A stretch of 64,000 nucleotides of DNA from contig NZ_SORE01000020.1 in assembly GCF_004366595.1 (NCBI RefSeq), positions 1-64,000 on the forward strand, given 5' to 3'. The notes below the pieces were generated by a model. That model saw only the letters and a program-made list of their open reading frames with translations, made no database searches and was not told where the DNA came from. Below, piece after piece: positions 33,469 through 43,984 of the stretch. The position numbers and the translations under genes were made by a program. This stretch comes from Paraburkholderia rhizosphaerae (GTDB lineage: Bacteria; Pseudomonadota; Gammaproteobacteria; Burkholderiales; Burkholderiaceae). How positions within the stretch are numbered: the stretch's first letter is position 1; every line of letters starts with the position of its first letter.

Positions 33469-36400
33469 GTGCACTGCGAATGCGCTATCTTCGCGCTTCT
33501 ACCGGTTTTCACGCGTTATTTCACGCTCAAATTGACGGATGGCAAATTGGCATCTCATGGAACGATCCGCATCCGCGGAGCCCGCCAGCACAATCTGAAG
33601 AACGTCGACCTCGACTTGCGCACCGGCGAAATGACAGTCGTCACCGGGCCATCGGGGTCCGGTAAATCGAGCCTCGTGTTCGACACGCTCTATGCGGAAG
33701 GGCAGCGCCGCTACGTCGAAACCTTTAGCGCGTATGCGCGCCAGTTCCTCGACCGGATGGACCGGCCGCAAGTCGACCGCGTCGACGGCGTGCCGCCCGC
33801 GATCGCGATCGATCAGACGAACCCGGTGCGCAGTTCGCGTTCGACGGTCGGCACGATGACCGAACTGAACGACCATTTGAAGCTGTTGTATGCGCGCGCG
33901 GCCGAATTGTTCGACCGCAAGACCGCTCAGCCGGTGCGGCACGACACGCCCGAAACGATTTTCGCGGACCTTGCCGCGCGCACCGAAGCAGACGATCCAC
34001 GCGTCGCGATCACGTTTCCGGTCGAATTGCCGGAAAGCACGAGCGATACCGAAGTCGAACAATGGCTGTCCGCGAGCGGCTACACGCGCGTGCAGGCGCA
34101 GCGCGAGGTCGCGTCGCCGACTGGTCCGCGCAAGGTGCTCGATGTCGTCGCGGACCGGTTCCGGCTGCATCAGGTCGACAAGGCGCGCGTCGTCGAGGCG
34201 ATCGAAGCGTCGCTGAAACGCGGCGGCGGCCGTGTGAACGTCTATGTGCTCAACGAAGCGAAAGATGCGCAAGGCGACGCGGTCGCGGCTGCGGCGCCGC
34301 AGGTGTGGCGCTTCTCGACGGGCCTGCACAATCCGGATAGCGATCTGCGCTACGCGGACCCGCAGCCCGCGCTGTTCTCGTTCAATTCCGCGTATGGCGC
34401 ATGCGATACATGCCGCGGCTTTGGCCGCGTGATCGGCGTCGACCTCGGCCTCGTGATTCCCGACGAACGCAAGACGCTGCGCGGCGGCGCGATCAAGCCG
34501 ATGCAAACGCCCGCGTGGAAAGAGTGTCAGGACGACCTGATGCGTTACGCGGGCAAAGCGAATATCCGTCGCGATACGCGGTGGTCGGAACTGACCGACG
34601 CGGAGCGCGACTGGGTGATCAACGGCTCGCCTGACTGGGGCGGTGACTGGCAGCGGCAGTGGTATGGCGTCAAACGCTTCTTCGGTTACCTCGAATCGAA
34701 GGCGTACAAGATGCACATTCGCGTGCTGCTGTCGAAATATCGTAGCTACACACCGTGCGAAACCTGTGGCGGTGCGCGTCTGAAGCTCGAGTCGCTGTTG
34801 TGGCGCCTCGGCACGAAGGCCAATGCGGACGCGGTGCTCGATCCGGCGCAGCGCTTCATGCCGCGTGGCGTCGACTGGACACGCGCGCAGCTCGAAGCGG
34901 TGCCGGGGCTGACCGTGCATGATCTGATGCTGCTGCCCATCGAGCGCATCCGCCGCTTCTTCGACGAGATTACGCTGGCCAGCGCATTGCTCGACGATGC
35001 ATTGAAGCTGCTGCTCGCCGAAGTGCGCACGCGCCTGAAGTACCTGTGCGACGTCGGCCTCGGGTATCTGACGCTCGACCGGCAAAGCCGCACCTTGTCA
35101 GGCGGCGAAGTGCAGCGGATCAACCTGACCACCGCGCTCGGCACATCGCTGACGAAAACGCTGTTCGTGCTCGACGAGCCGAGCATCGGCCTGCATCCGC
35201 GCGACCTGAACCGGATTGTCGAAGCGATGCAGCGCTTGCGCGACGCGGGCAATACGCTGGTCGTCGTCGAGCACGATCCCTCGGTGATGCTGGCGGCGGA
35301 CCGTCTGATCGACATGGGGCCGGGGCCCGGCGAGCGCGGCGGCACGATCATCTTCGATGGCGCGCCGCAGGCGATCCGCACGGCCGGCACGCTAACCGGC
35401 GAATATCTCGGTGGCCGCAAGCACGTGGCCGACGCCGCGCACTGGTCGCGCCGTCCGGTCGATGCAAGCACGCCGCGTATCAAGCTCGAAGGCGCGCGCG
35501 AACATAACTTGCGCGACGTCGACGTCGAGATACCGCTGCAGCGGCTCGTCTGCGTGACGGGCGTATCCGGCTCCGGCAAGTCGACGCTCGTGCAGGATGT
35601 GTTGTATCCGGCGCTTGCGCGCCATCTCGGCAAGGCGACCGAAACGCCAGGCGCGCATCGTTCGCTGTCCGGCGTGGAACAGATCAGCGACGCGGTGTTC
35701 GTCGATCAATCGCCGATCGGCAAGACCACGCGTTCGAATCCGGCCAGCTATGTCGGCGCATTCGATGAAATCCGCAAGCTGTTCGCCAAAGCGCCGCTCG
35801 CCGCGCAGCGCGGTTACGGCGCCGGGGTATTCAGCTTCAACTCGGGCGACGGGCGCTGCCCAACGTGCGGCGGCTCGGGCTTCGAGCATATCGAGATGCA
35901 GTTCCTGAGCGATGTCTATTTGCGCTGCCCGGACTGCGACGGACGGCGTTACCGGGCCGAGATACTCGAAGTGAAGATCGAGCGCGGCACGCGGGCACTG
36001 AGCATCGCGGATGTGCTCGAGCTGACGGTCAATGAAGCGGTCGAGTGTTTCTCCGGCGACGCGGAGGTGCTGCGCGTATTGCAACCGATCGTCGACGTCG
36101 GTCTCGAATACGTGAAGCTCGGCCAGCCGGTGCCGACCTTGTCGGGCGGCGAAGCGCAGCGGCTCAAGCTCGCCGGCTTTCTCGCGGAAACCGCGCAGGC
36201 GGGCAGCGCGCGCAACCGGAAGGAAGCGGGCGCGGCGCGTCTTTTCATGTTCGACGAACCGACCACGGGCCTGCATTTCGACGATATCGCGAAGCTGATG
36301 CAGGCGTTCGGCAAGCTGCTCGCGGGCGGCCATTCGCTGATCGTGATCGAGCACAACCTCGACGTGATCCGCGCGGCGGACTGGCTGATCGATCTCGGCC

Positions 36401-39400
36401 CCGAAGGCGGCGACGGTGGCGGGCTGGTGCTCTGTGCGGGCACGCCTGAACAGGTGAAGCAGTGCGCGGGCTCGCATACGGGCGTCGCGCTCGTGCAATA
36501 CGACAACGCAATGGGCCTCGCGGTCGAGCCCGCCGAGGCGGCATCCGACGGTGTGCCGCTGCAGGCGACGCTCGCCGCCGCGCGTGCGCGGCGAGCCGTC
36601 GAAGGCGAAAACGTGGTGCGCATCGTGAACGCGCGCGAGCATAACCTCAAAGCGCTGGACGTCGACATTCCGCATGGGCGTTTCAACGTGATAACCGGCG
36701 TGTCCGGTTCCGGCAAATCGACGCTTGCATTCGACATCCTGTTTCATGAGGGCCAGCGCCGCTATCTCGAATCGCTGAACGCGTACGCGCGCTCGATCGT
36801 GCAGCCGGCCGGCCGTCCGGAAGTGGATGCCGTGTATGGCATTCCGCCGACCGTCGCGATCGAGCAGCGGCTTTCGCGCGGCGGCCGCAAGAGTACCGTC
36901 GCGACCACCTCCGAAGTCTGGCATTTCCTGCGGCTGCTGTATGTGAAGCTCGGGCTGCAACATTGCATTCACGACGGCACGCCGGTCACGTCGCAAAGCA
37001 TCGAGTCGATCGCCGCGCAGGTGCTGCGCGATCACAAGGGCGAGCACGTCGGCATGCTGGCGCCGCTCGTTGTGAATCGCAAAGGTGTCTATACCGATCT
37101 CGCGAAATGGGCGAAAGCGCGCGGCAATACGCACTTGCGCGTCGACGGCGAGTTCGTGCCGGTCGACCCGTGGCCGAAGCTCGACCGCTTCCGCGAACAT
37201 ACGATCGAACTGCCGGTCGGCGATCTGGTCGTGTCGGCGGACAACGAAGCGCAGTTGCGGCGTCTGCTCGAGCAAACGCTGGAAGCCGGCAAAGGCGTGA
37301 TGCACCTGCTTGCACCGCTCAACGGGTTGCAGCGCGCAATGGGCAACGGCGGGACCTCGAAAGTCGGCGAGATCAAGGTGCTGTCGGTCAAGCGTGCGTG
37401 CCCGGTGTGCGGCACCAGCTACCCGGAACTCGATCCGCGGATGTTCTCGTACAACAGCAAGCACGGCTGGTGCACGACCTGCGTCGGTACCGGCCTCGCG
37501 CTGACGCGCGAGCAGCGCGCCGCGTATGACGACACCGTGCTCGCCGACGACAATCGCGGCCGCGAGCAGACGCTGCCGTCGGACGAGCAGGAGCCGGAAG
37601 GGGTGGGTGATGAGCCATGCCCGGATTGTCACGGCACGCGGCTGAACCCGACCGCACGCGCGGTGACGTTCGACGCGCAGCCCATCGTCGATGTCGCGCA
37701 ATGGACCGTGTCCGAGACGCGTCGCTGGATCGACGGGCTGCGGCTCAAGGGCCGTGAAGCGGGGATTGCGCGCGACGTCGTCAGCGAGATTGCGAGCCGG
37801 TTGCAGTTTCTCGAGGAAGTCGGGCTCGGTTATCTGAGCCTCGATCGCGCGGCGCCGAGCCTGTCGGGCGGCGAAGCGCAGCGTATCCGCCTCGCGGCGC
37901 AACTCGGCAGCAACCTGCAGGGCGTCTGCTACGTGCTCGACGAGCCGACCATCGGTCTGCATCCGCGCGACAACCAGATTCTGCTGAACGCACTGCGCAA
38001 GCTCGGCGATAAAGGCAATACGCTTGTCGTTGTCGAGCACGACGAAGATACGATCCGGCGTGCCGATCACATCATCGATATCGGTCCGGGCGCGGGTAAG
38101 CGTGGTGGCACGCTAGTCGCGCAGGGCGGCGTCGACGATCTGTCCGCGCGGCCCGACTCGCTGACCGGCCGGTTCCTCGCGCAGCCAATCCCGCATCCGC
38201 TGCAGGCGCGGCGGCCGGTCATTGCGCCGGGCAAGCGCGCGGCGGCCGTGCCCGAGCAGTGGCTCACCGTGCACGGCGGCAAACTACACAATCTGCGCGA
38301 CGTGACGGTCGGCATTCCGCTTGGACGTCTTGTCGCGGTGACGGGCGTCAGTGGTTCCGGCAAGTCGACGCTCGCGCGCGACGTGCTGATGACCAACCTG
38401 CTCGACGCGGTCGGCCGCTCGGTGCTGTCGTCACCCGCGACGCGGCGTGCGCGCAAGGCCGCGCAAGCGGACGAGCCGCGCGCCGACCGGCGCTCGAGCG
38501 TGCTCGCCCGCAGTGCGCCGCGGCCGGCACTGAATGTCACGCACATGTGGCAAGGATGTGCATCGATCAGCGGCTGGGAAGCGATCGATCGCGTGCTCGA
38601 AGTCGATCAGACACCGATCGGCAAGACGCCGCGCTCATGCCCGGCGACCTATATCGGCGTTTGGGATGCGATCCGCCGGCTGTTTGCCGATACGCTCGAG
38701 GCGCGGGCGCGCGGCTACACCGCGTCGCGCTTCTCGTTCAATACCGGTGACGGACGCTGCCCCGCTTGTGAAGGGCAGGGCGTGCGCACGATCGGCATGA
38801 GCTTCCTGCCGGACGTGAAAGTGCCGTGCGATGTGTGTCATGGGCAACGCTTCAATCCGGAGACGCTCGCGGTCACCTGGCGTGGCAAGAACATCGGCGA
38901 CGTGTTGACCATGGAAATCGACGAAGCGGTCGGATTTTTCGCATCGATGTCGAATATCGGGCACCCGCTGCAATTGATGAAGGATGTCGGGCTCGGCTAT
39001 CTGACGCTCGGTCAGCCGTCGCCGACGCTGTCCGGCGGCGAAGCGCAGCGTATCAAGCTCGTCACCGAGCTATCGAAGGTGCGCGACGACATCACGCGGC
39101 GCGGGCAGAAGGCGCCGCATACGCTGTACGTGCTCGATGAACCGACGGTCGGGCTGCATATGGCCGATGTCGCGAAGCTGATCCGCGTGTTGCACCGGCT
39201 CGCGGATGGCGGACACAGCGTCGTCGTGATCGAGCACGATCTCGATGTGATCGCCGAAGCCGACTGGATTATCGATCTCGGGCCGGAAGGCGGCGTCGGC
39301 GGAGGCACGATCGTCGCCGCGACTGATCCTGAAGGCCTCGTCAAGGTGCGGGCGAGCCATACCGGGCAGGCGCTTGCGCCCGTGCTGGCGCGGGGAGGCG

Positions 39401-39441
39401 TGGCGCCACAGGAAGCGGACGACGCGCGGAAGGTGGGGTAG
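33469..39441 (+). CDS. uvrA: Double-length UvrA (tandem UvrA, four ABC domains)
   Basis: A 1,990-residue protein, twice the usual 940-970 of UvrA, the damage-recognition ATPase of nucleotide excision repair. It is two UvrA units in tandem. Walker A loops occur at about residues 60, 700, 1078 and 1625, and LSGGE signatures at about 542, 890, 1464 and 1854, each followed by a D-E-P Walker B. Zinc-ribbon cysteines are present in all four halves (CDTC/CETC, CPTC/CPDC, CPVC/CTTC, CPAC/CDVC). UvrA normally works as a homodimer, so this is a covalent dimer. A LexA box precedes it. The start is uncertain: GTG 33469 lacks a good ribosome-binding site and TTG 33532 is an alternative; conserved sequence begins at TIRIRGARQHN. 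Confidence 0.95.
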   Translation: MHCECAIFALLPVFTRYFTLKLTDGKLASHGTIRIRGARQHNLKNVDLDLRTGEMTVVTGPSGSGKSSLVFDTLYAEGQRRYVETFSAYARQFLDRMDRPQVDRVDGVPPAIAIDQTNPVRSSRSTVGTMTELNDHLKLLYARAAELFDRKTAQPVRHDTPETIFADLAARTEADDPRVAITFPVELPESTSDTEVEQWLSASGYTRVQAQREVASPTGPRKVLDVVADRFRLHQVDKARVVEAIEASLKRGGGRVNVYVLNEAKDAQGDAVAAAAPQVWRFSTGLHNPDSDLRYADPQPALFSFNSAYGACDTCRGFGRVIGVDLGLVIPDERKTLRGGAIKPMQTPAWKECQDDLMRYAGKANIRRDTRWSELTDAERDWVINGSPDWGGDWQRQWYGVKRFFGYLESKAYKMHIRVLLSKYRSYTPCETCGGARLKLESLLWRLGTKANADAVLDPAQRFMPRGVDWTRAQLEAVPGLTVHDLMLLPIERIRRFFDEITLASALLDDALKLLLAEVRTRLKYLCDVGLGYLTLDRQSRTLSGGEVQRINLTTALGTSLTKTLFVLDEPSIGLHPRDLNRIVEAMQRLRDAGNTLVVVEHDPSVMLAADRLIDMGPGPGERGGTIIFDGAPQAIRTAGTLTGEYLGGRKHVADAAHWSRRPVDASTPRIKLEGAREHNLRDVDVEIPLQRLVCVTGVSGSGKSTLVQDVLYPALARHLGKATETPGAHRSLSGVEQISDAVFVDQSPIGKTTRSNPASYVGAFDEIRKLFAKAPLAAQRGYGAGVFSFNSGDGRCPTCGGSGFEHIEMQFLSDVYLRCPDCDGRRYRAEILEVKIERGTRALSIADVLELTVNEAVECFSGDAEVLRVLQPIVDVGLEYVKLGQPVPTLSGGEAQRLKLAGFLAETAQAGSARNRKEAGAARLFMFDEPTTGLHFDDIAKLMQAFGKLLAGGHSLIVIEHNLDVIRAADWLIDLGPEGGDGGGLVLCAGTPEQVKQCAGSHTGVALVQYDNAMGLAVEPAEAASDGVPLQATLAAARARRAVEGENVVRIVNAREHNLKALDVDIPHGRFNVITGVSGSGKSTLAFDILFHEGQRRYLESLNAYARSIVQPAGRPEVDAVYGIPPTVAIEQRLSRGGRKSTVATTSEVWHFLRLLYVKLGLQHCIHDGTPVTSQSIESIAAQVLRDHKGEHVGMLAPLVVNRKGVYTDLAKWAKARGNTHLRVDGEFVPVDPWPKLDRFREHTIELPVGDLVVSADNEAQLRRLLEQTLEAGKGVMHLLAPLNGLQRAMGNGGTSKVGEIKVLSVKRACPVCGTSYPELDPRMFSYNSKHGWCTTCVGTGLALTREQRAAYDDTVLADDNRGREQTLPSDEQEPEGVGDEPCPDCHGTRLNPTARAVTFDAQPIVDVAQWTVSETRRWIDGLRLKGREAGIARDVVSEIASRLQFLEEVGLGYLSLDRAAPSLSGGEAQRIRLAAQLGSNLQGVCYVLDEPTIGLHPRDNQILLNALRKLGDKGNTLVVVEHDEDTIRRADHIIDIGPGAGKRGGTLVAQGGVDDLSARPDSLTGRFLAQPIPHPLQARRPVIAPGKRAAAVPEQWLTVHGGKLHNLRDVTVGIPLGRLVAVTGVSGSGKSTLARDVLMTNLLDAVGRSVLSSPATRRARKAAQADEPRADRRSSVLARSAPRPALNVTHMWQGCASISGWEAIDRVLEVDQTPIGKTPRSCPATYIGVWDAIRRLFADTLEARARGYTASRFSFNTGDGRCPACEGQGVRTIGMSFLPDVKVPCDVCHGQRFNPETLAVTWRGKNIGDVLTMEIDEAVGFFASMSNIGHPLQLMKDVGLGYLTLGQPSPTLSGGEAQRIKLVTELSKVRDDITRRGQKAPHTLYVLDEPTVGLHMADVAKLIRVLHRLADGGHSVVVIEHDLDVIAEADWIIDLGPEGGVGGGTIVAATDPEGLVKVRASHTGQALAPVLARGGVAPQEADDARKVG

Positions 39442-39458
39442 GTGTTTCGCCGCCGCGC

Positions 39459-40301
39459 TCAATCGACGTTGAAGTGCACTCGCACGTCCTGCGTGCTGTC
39501 GATCGGCTCGCCGTCTTTCATCGCGGGGAAAAAGCGCCACTTCTTCAATGCGTCGAGTAATAGCTGGTTAAGCCGCGGGTTATGAGTCGGCTTGATTAGC
39601 TCGACGTCGACCGAGCCGTCGCGATGAACCGAAAAACGAGCCGTCGCGATCGCCTGAAATGCGTCTTCGCGCAAGTCGTCGGGTATGGATGGCAGCGGTT
39701 GCAGGATCGCATGCGCGGGACCATTGCCGGCGCTGGCCGACGCGCTTGGCGAGGATGCCGTTGCGGGGCCCTTGGCTTCCTGCTGCGGTCCGTTTGCCTG
39801 CGTCGCTGGTGCGGCGGGCGTCGCTGGCGGGGGTGAGTTTGCGGACGGTGTGGAGGGCGGCGCAAGCGTCGGTTGCGTAGGCCGTGCGATGCTCGGCGCG
39901 GCAGTGGCGGTTGTCGCTTGCTGCGATACGTCGTGCGAAGGCGTCGGCTTCTCGAGCGCATGCGGCGCGGGCGCAACACTGTGCCGCCCGGCGTGCGCAG
40001 GCTTCGGCTGCGCGGCTGGCGCAGGCGTTGCCGGTTGTGGCGTGCGCGCTGTCCGAGCCGCGCGCGAAGCCGGCTGCTGCTGCGGTTGGGGAGGCGGCTC
40101 AGGTGGCGGCTCAGGTGGCGACAAACGCACCATCTTCACGTCGAGTGCAACCGGCTTCGGCGCGTTCTTATTGTTATCGGCAAGCCACAACCCGCGCACG
40201 AAGCCTGCTGCAAAGCCGAGCCAGATCGCGACCGCCGCGAGCACGCAGACCAACGCTCGTGGAGCGTGCGCATCCAGCAGGTTTCCCACGTGCAGCGGCA
40301 T
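39459..40301 (-). CDS. tonB: TonB-type energy transducer
   Basis: A 280-residue protein with one N-terminal membrane anchor (about 16-40: ALVCVLAAVAIWLGFAAGF), a long Pro/Ala-rich periplasmic spacer, and a C-terminal TonB domain (FSVHRDGSVDVELIKPTHNPRLNQLLLDALKKWRFFP). The ATG at 40301 is chosen because it gives a short cytosolic tail; a GTG at 40370 adds 23 residues and cannot be excluded. Third gene after exbB and exbD in the receptor operon and part of the same proposed zinc-uptake unit. Confidence 0.88.
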   Translation of the reverse strand: MPLHVGNLLDAHAPRALVCVLAAVAIWLGFAAGFVRGLWLADNNKNAPKPVALDVKMVRLSPPEPPPEPPPQPQQQPASRAARTARTPQPATPAPAAQPKPAHAGRHSVAPAPHALEKPTPSHDVSQQATTATAAPSIARPTQPTLAPPSTPSANSPPPATPAAPATQANGPQQEAKGPATASSPSASASAGNGPAHAILQPLPSIPDDLREDAFQAIATARFSVHRDGSVDVELIKPTHNPRLNQLLLDALKKWRFFPAMKDGEPIDSTQDVRVHFNVD

Positions 40302-40409
40302 GCGGTGCACGCTATCGCGCAAGTTATGGCGCGAGTTATGGCGCACGTTGTCGGTCACGTCGCAGTCCACGCGTTGTCGACCGCGTCGCGGGTCACCTTA
40401 TTGATCACG

Positions 40410-40811
40410 CTATTGATCACGCTGGACGGCCACCAGGAAATGCTCCGCGCCGCCTTCGCGTGCACGCAACATCGCCTCGACGACGATCCCGTTCGACGCC
40501 GCCGTATCCGCTGCGATCACGACATTGCCATCTGGACCGACCAGGCGTTTGATCGTTGCCGCGACCTGATCGAGCGTGACCCGTTGCCGATCGATTTCGA
40601 TATGACCGTCGCGTGCAACCGCGAGCGTCAGCGGCTGTTGTTGCGCTAGCGCTTGCGCGTGCCCTTGCGGCAGATTCAGCCGGATCGCGTCGAGCCGCTG
40701 CATCGATAGGGATGTCAGCATAAACGTCGCCAGCAGGAAAAACATCACATCAATCATCGGAATGATCTCGATGCGGCCGCGTTTCGCGGTGCGAGAGCGT
40801 CGCAGTTTCAT
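40410..40811 (-). CDS. exbD: ExbD proton-channel subunit
   Basis: A 133-residue single-span membrane protein. The conserved membrane aspartate used for proton flow is Asp21 in IPMIDVMFFLLATF, followed by a periplasmic domain. The start ATG (40811-40809) overlaps the exbB stop by four bases. Works with the ExbB and TonB encoded next to it. Confidence 0.92.
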   Translation of the reverse strand: MKLRRSRTAKRGRIEIIPMIDVMFFLLATFMLTSLSMQRLDAIRLNLPQGHAQALAQQQPLTLAVARDGHIEIDRQRVTLDQVAATIKRLVGPDGNVVIAADTAASNGIVVEAMLRAREGGAEHFLVAVQRDQ

Positions 40812-41473
40812 ACGACGCCGATCGCACGCGCGTCGTCCGCAGTGCTGGCAGCACCGGCGCCGATCAGCGCCTGTTCGCGCGTTAGCCGGATATCGGCGAG
40901 CCATGTGCTGGTGAACGTCTCGAGCTCTTCGACGAGCCGGTCGATGCGCCGCGAAAAGTAGTTGAACGCGAACAGCGCAACGAGCGCGATCACGAGACCG
41001 AGGGCGGTCGCGATCAGTGCCTGTGCGACGCCGCCGGTCACGCCCGTCGGATTCACGAGGCCGCTGCCGCCGATCAGCCTGAACGCGTGCATCATGCCGA
41101 CGATCGTGCCGAGCAGCCCGACGAGCGGCGCGGCCGTCACGATCGTCTCGAGCACCCACAAGCCGCGCGACATGTCGCGTTGCACGTCGAGCGCAACCGC
41201 ACTCGCGCGCTCTTCGATCCACCACACCGGCTTCGTGAATTCGCCGACGAGCGGCGCCATCAACCGGCGCAGCGCGTGCTGAGGCGGTAGCGTAGCGAGC
41301 AGCGCGCTGACGTCGCCGCCGTATGACGCAATGCCGGGCACCTTCGCGAAGCGGAAGAACACGACCAGCCGATCGAGGATAATAAACAGCGCGACGAGCG
41401 CGAGCAGCGTCAGCGGATAAACAATCCACCCCGCGACCCGCGCTGCTTCGACAATACCGAACCAGTCTTCCAT
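40808..41473 (-). CDS. exbB: ExbB/TolQ-type proton-channel subunit
   Basis: A 221-residue MotA/TolQ/ExbB family protein with three transmembrane segments (about 17-38, 105-130, 145-168). The core motif AAPLVGLLGTIVGMMHAF and the following GVAQALIATALGLVIALVALFAFN are diagnostic. Located 28 bases after the receptor gene, so receptor, ExbB, ExbD and TonB form a dedicated energised uptake unit. Confidence 0.92.
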   Translation of the reverse strand: MEDWFGIVEAARVAGWIVYPLTLLALVALFIILDRLVVFFRFAKVPGIASYGGDVSALLATLPPQHALRRLMAPLVGEFTKPVWWIEERASAVALDVQRDMSRGLWVLETIVTAAPLVGLLGTIVGMMHAFRLIGGSGLVNPTGVTGGVAQALIATALGLVIALVALFAFNYFSRRIDRLVEELETFTSTWLADIRLTREQALIGAGAASTADDARAIGVV

Positions 41474-41501
41474 CGAAAATTCCCGAAGACGTTAAGCGGG
41501 A

Positions 41502-43853
41502 TCAGAAATACTTCGTGACGCCGGCGTAGAACGCGCGATACGGGCCGAACTGCGGCGCGCCGACACCGATCCCGGAACCATCGCGCAATTCGTACACGCG
41601 GCCGAACGCATTCACCACCGCGCCGCGAATATCCACTTTGCCGACCATCGGCGCATTGATGTGTTCGATCACGCCGAGATTGACCTGCGCGTACAGCGGC
41701 AGTTTGTCGGTGTTCGCGAAGCCCGAGCGCAGGCCGCTGCCGACCGTGCCGTCCGCGGTAAACGTCGTCGTGTGCCACGTGTACGAGCCGCCGAATGACG
41801 CTGTGACGCGTTGGTCGTGATCGAGGAACACGAAGTGATTCGAGATGAACGCGAGTTCGTCGGCGCCAAAGTTGAACTGCGCGGAATCGATGTCCTTGCC
41901 CTGCGCGCGGCTATACGCAACGTTCAGATATGCGGCGACGTTCTCGTGCTTATAGTTCGCGGTGAACTCGACACCGTAGACGCGCCCATACCGGTAGTTG
42001 AACGGCGCGAAGATCAGTGCGGTGCCGAACTGGCCTTCGTCGAGCAGGTTGTGCGCCTTCTTGTAGTACGCATCGAGCCCGACCGTCACATCGGACCCAA
42101 GCCGTTGCGTGACGCCGATATCGTAATAGTCGTCGCGCTCGGGCTGCACCGGGTCGTTCTGCGTGACCTCCGGCGCGTTGGTCGTGCCGGCGAAGCGGCC
42201 GATCGTACCGCTCGACACCAGTTCGAACGACGGCGGCGTGAAGTAGCGCGCGTAGCCGGCGTGCAGCGTCGTTGCGGGCGTCAACTGATAGACGGCGCCG
42301 ATGCGCGGACTCAGTTGATGCGCGGACACGAACTCGTTCATGCCGTCGTAGCGTAGACCGTAGTTCAGCGTCAGCTTGCCGGTTATTTTCCACTCATCCT
42401 GCAGGTACGCGCTGTACAGGTAGCCGGTCTTGCTGCTCGAATCCTGTAGCGTGATCGGTACGTCGGACGCCTGATTGCCATCGGCGTCGGTCGGAAACAC
42501 CGACACCGTGTCGCTGAATTGCGCGTGTTCCTGCTGCAATTGCACGCCGCCGCGCAGCGTGTGCGAACTGTTCAGGCGCCAGGTGGTGTCGGCTTGCAGC
42601 GTGTTCGCCGTGTCGTTGTGGAAGTCGTTCGACGCGACGCCGTTGAAGATCAGATCGCCGACCGGGTCGGGATTGAACTGTGTGCGCGTATAGCGCGTGG
42701 AAAGCGCGACCTGATAGTCGAAGTCGCCGCCGTTCGTGCCTTGCAGCGCGATCACCGCATAATTGTTCAGTTCCGACTGCGTTTCGTTGAGATTCGCCGA
42801 GTTGAAGGTCGGCGTGCCGGCGAGCGTGAATACGGGTGCAAGACCCGGCGTGTTCGGGATCTCGAACTGGTTGGCCGCGGTGCCGAGCATCACGGAGACG
42901 CGCGTGAGCGGATTGATCAGATACGACATGTAACCGAACCCGCTGCCCTGGCGCGTATGGTCGTGAATCGGCGATGGACTGGCGGTCGGCGCCTCGATGC
43001 CGAGATTGTTCACACCGAGCGAGCCGGTGAAGAAGTAGCTGAAGTCGCCTTTGCTGCCGTACACGTCCGCACTCGTGCGCAGCGTCTGATGGCTGCCGCC
43101 GAATACATCGATTGCGCCGCCGTCGCCGGAATCGCCGTTCTTCGTGTGGATGTCGACGATGCCGGCCGTGCGGTCGCCGTATTGCGCGGGCAGCGCGCCG
43201 GTCAGCAGATTCACCTGGTCGATGATGCGTGTGTCGAGCGATTGGCCAAAGCCGCTGATCGGTTCGGGAATCTGAATGCCGTTGATCCGGTATTGCAGGT
43301 CCGCATGATCGCCGCGCACGTGCACCTGACCGAACGAGTCGTTAGCCACTCCTGGCGCTTGCAACAGCACCTGATTCAGCGGCGTGTTCTCGCCAAGCGG
43401 CATTGCGCGGATGTCCGCGTTCGTGATCCGGTAGATGCTGCTGCCCGTTTCCGGAGACAGTCCGTTGCGCGCCTGATCGAGCCGCTTCGCCGCTACGTTG
43501 ACGTCGAGCGTGTCGTCCTTTTTGAGCGTCAATGCGAGCGGGACGGCCGTGCCGCTGGTCGTGTCGGCGAGCTTCGTGGTCGCCTCGAAGCCGGTGGCGG
43601 CGACCGCAACCGCGTACGTGCCGGGTGCCACGTCCTTCAGTTCGAAATGACCCGATGTGTCGGTGCTCGCGTGGCCTGCATCGTCACCGCTCGCGGTCTT
43701 GAGACGGACCTGCGCATGGGGGATCGGCTTGCCGTGTGCGTCTTCAACGGTACCGCTCAGCGTCGTGGCCGAAGCGGCGGCCCATGTGTGACTGCCGGCA
43801 AGCGCCGTGAACAGCAGCACGGTGGCTTGCGCAATGTGTGTGCGAGATTTCAT
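41502..43853 (-). CDS. TonB-dependent receptor, probably zinc
   Basis: A 783-residue outer-membrane receptor starting at ATG 43853 (an upstream TTG is less likely). Signal peptide (cleavage near HTWAAASA), a carboxypeptidase-regulatory-like beta-sandwich (about 30-115), plug domain (about 125-235, IRAMPLGENTPLNQVLLQAPGV) and 22-strand barrel ending in YAGVTKYF with the terminal Phe needed for assembly. It resembles ZnuD-like and other metal-uptake receptors. The Zur-like palindrome 132 bases upstream is the main reason to suggest zinc; histidine-rich loops are not prominent. Confidence 0.9.
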   Translation of the reverse strand: MKSRTHIAQATVLLFTALAGSHTWAAASATTLSGTVEDAHGKPIPHAQVRLKTASGDDAGHASTDTSGHFELKDVAPGTYAVAVAATGFEATTKLADTTSGTAVPLALTLKKDDTLDVNVAAKRLDQARNGLSPETGSSIYRITNADIRAMPLGENTPLNQVLLQAPGVANDSFGQVHVRGDHADLQYRINGIQIPEPISGFGQSLDTRIIDQVNLLTGALPAQYGDRTAGIVDIHTKNGDSGDGGAIDVFGGSHQTLRTSADVYGSKGDFSYFFTGSLGVNNLGIEAPTASPSPIHDHTRQGSGFGYMSYLINPLTRVSVMLGTAANQFEIPNTPGLAPVFTLAGTPTFNSANLNETQSELNNYAVIALQGTNGGDFDYQVALSTRYTRTQFNPDPVGDLIFNGVASNDFHNDTANTLQADTTWRLNSSHTLRGGVQLQQEHAQFSDTVSVFPTDADGNQASDVPITLQDSSSKTGYLYSAYLQDEWKITGKLTLNYGLRYDGMNEFVSAHQLSPRIGAVYQLTPATTLHAGYARYFTPPSFELVSSGTIGRFAGTTNAPEVTQNDPVQPERDDYYDIGVTQRLGSDVTVGLDAYYKKAHNLLDEGQFGTALIFAPFNYRYGRVYGVEFTANYKHENVAAYLNVAYSRAQGKDIDSAQFNFGADELAFISNHFVFLDHDQRVTASFGGSYTWHTTTFTADGTVGSGLRSGFANTDKLPLYAQVNLGVIEHINAPMVGKVDIRGAVVNAFGRVYELRDGSGIGVGAPQFGPYRAFYAGVTKYF

Positions 43854-43984
43854 TCCGGACAAAGTGAATCGGATTGTTGGTCTTCTTGCGGGTCCGCTCT
43901 GGCTGTTCGCCAGCGGACTCCTGTTGAGGTGCGCCCGTTATCGCGGCCAGGTGAGCCCGGCTCGTCGTCAAAGTGCAGCGTGTC

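Noticed and set aside
35392..38070. Long antisense frame inside the tandem uvrA
   Set aside because: Shadow of the UvrA codons; composition is biased and there is no ribosome-binding site or domain.
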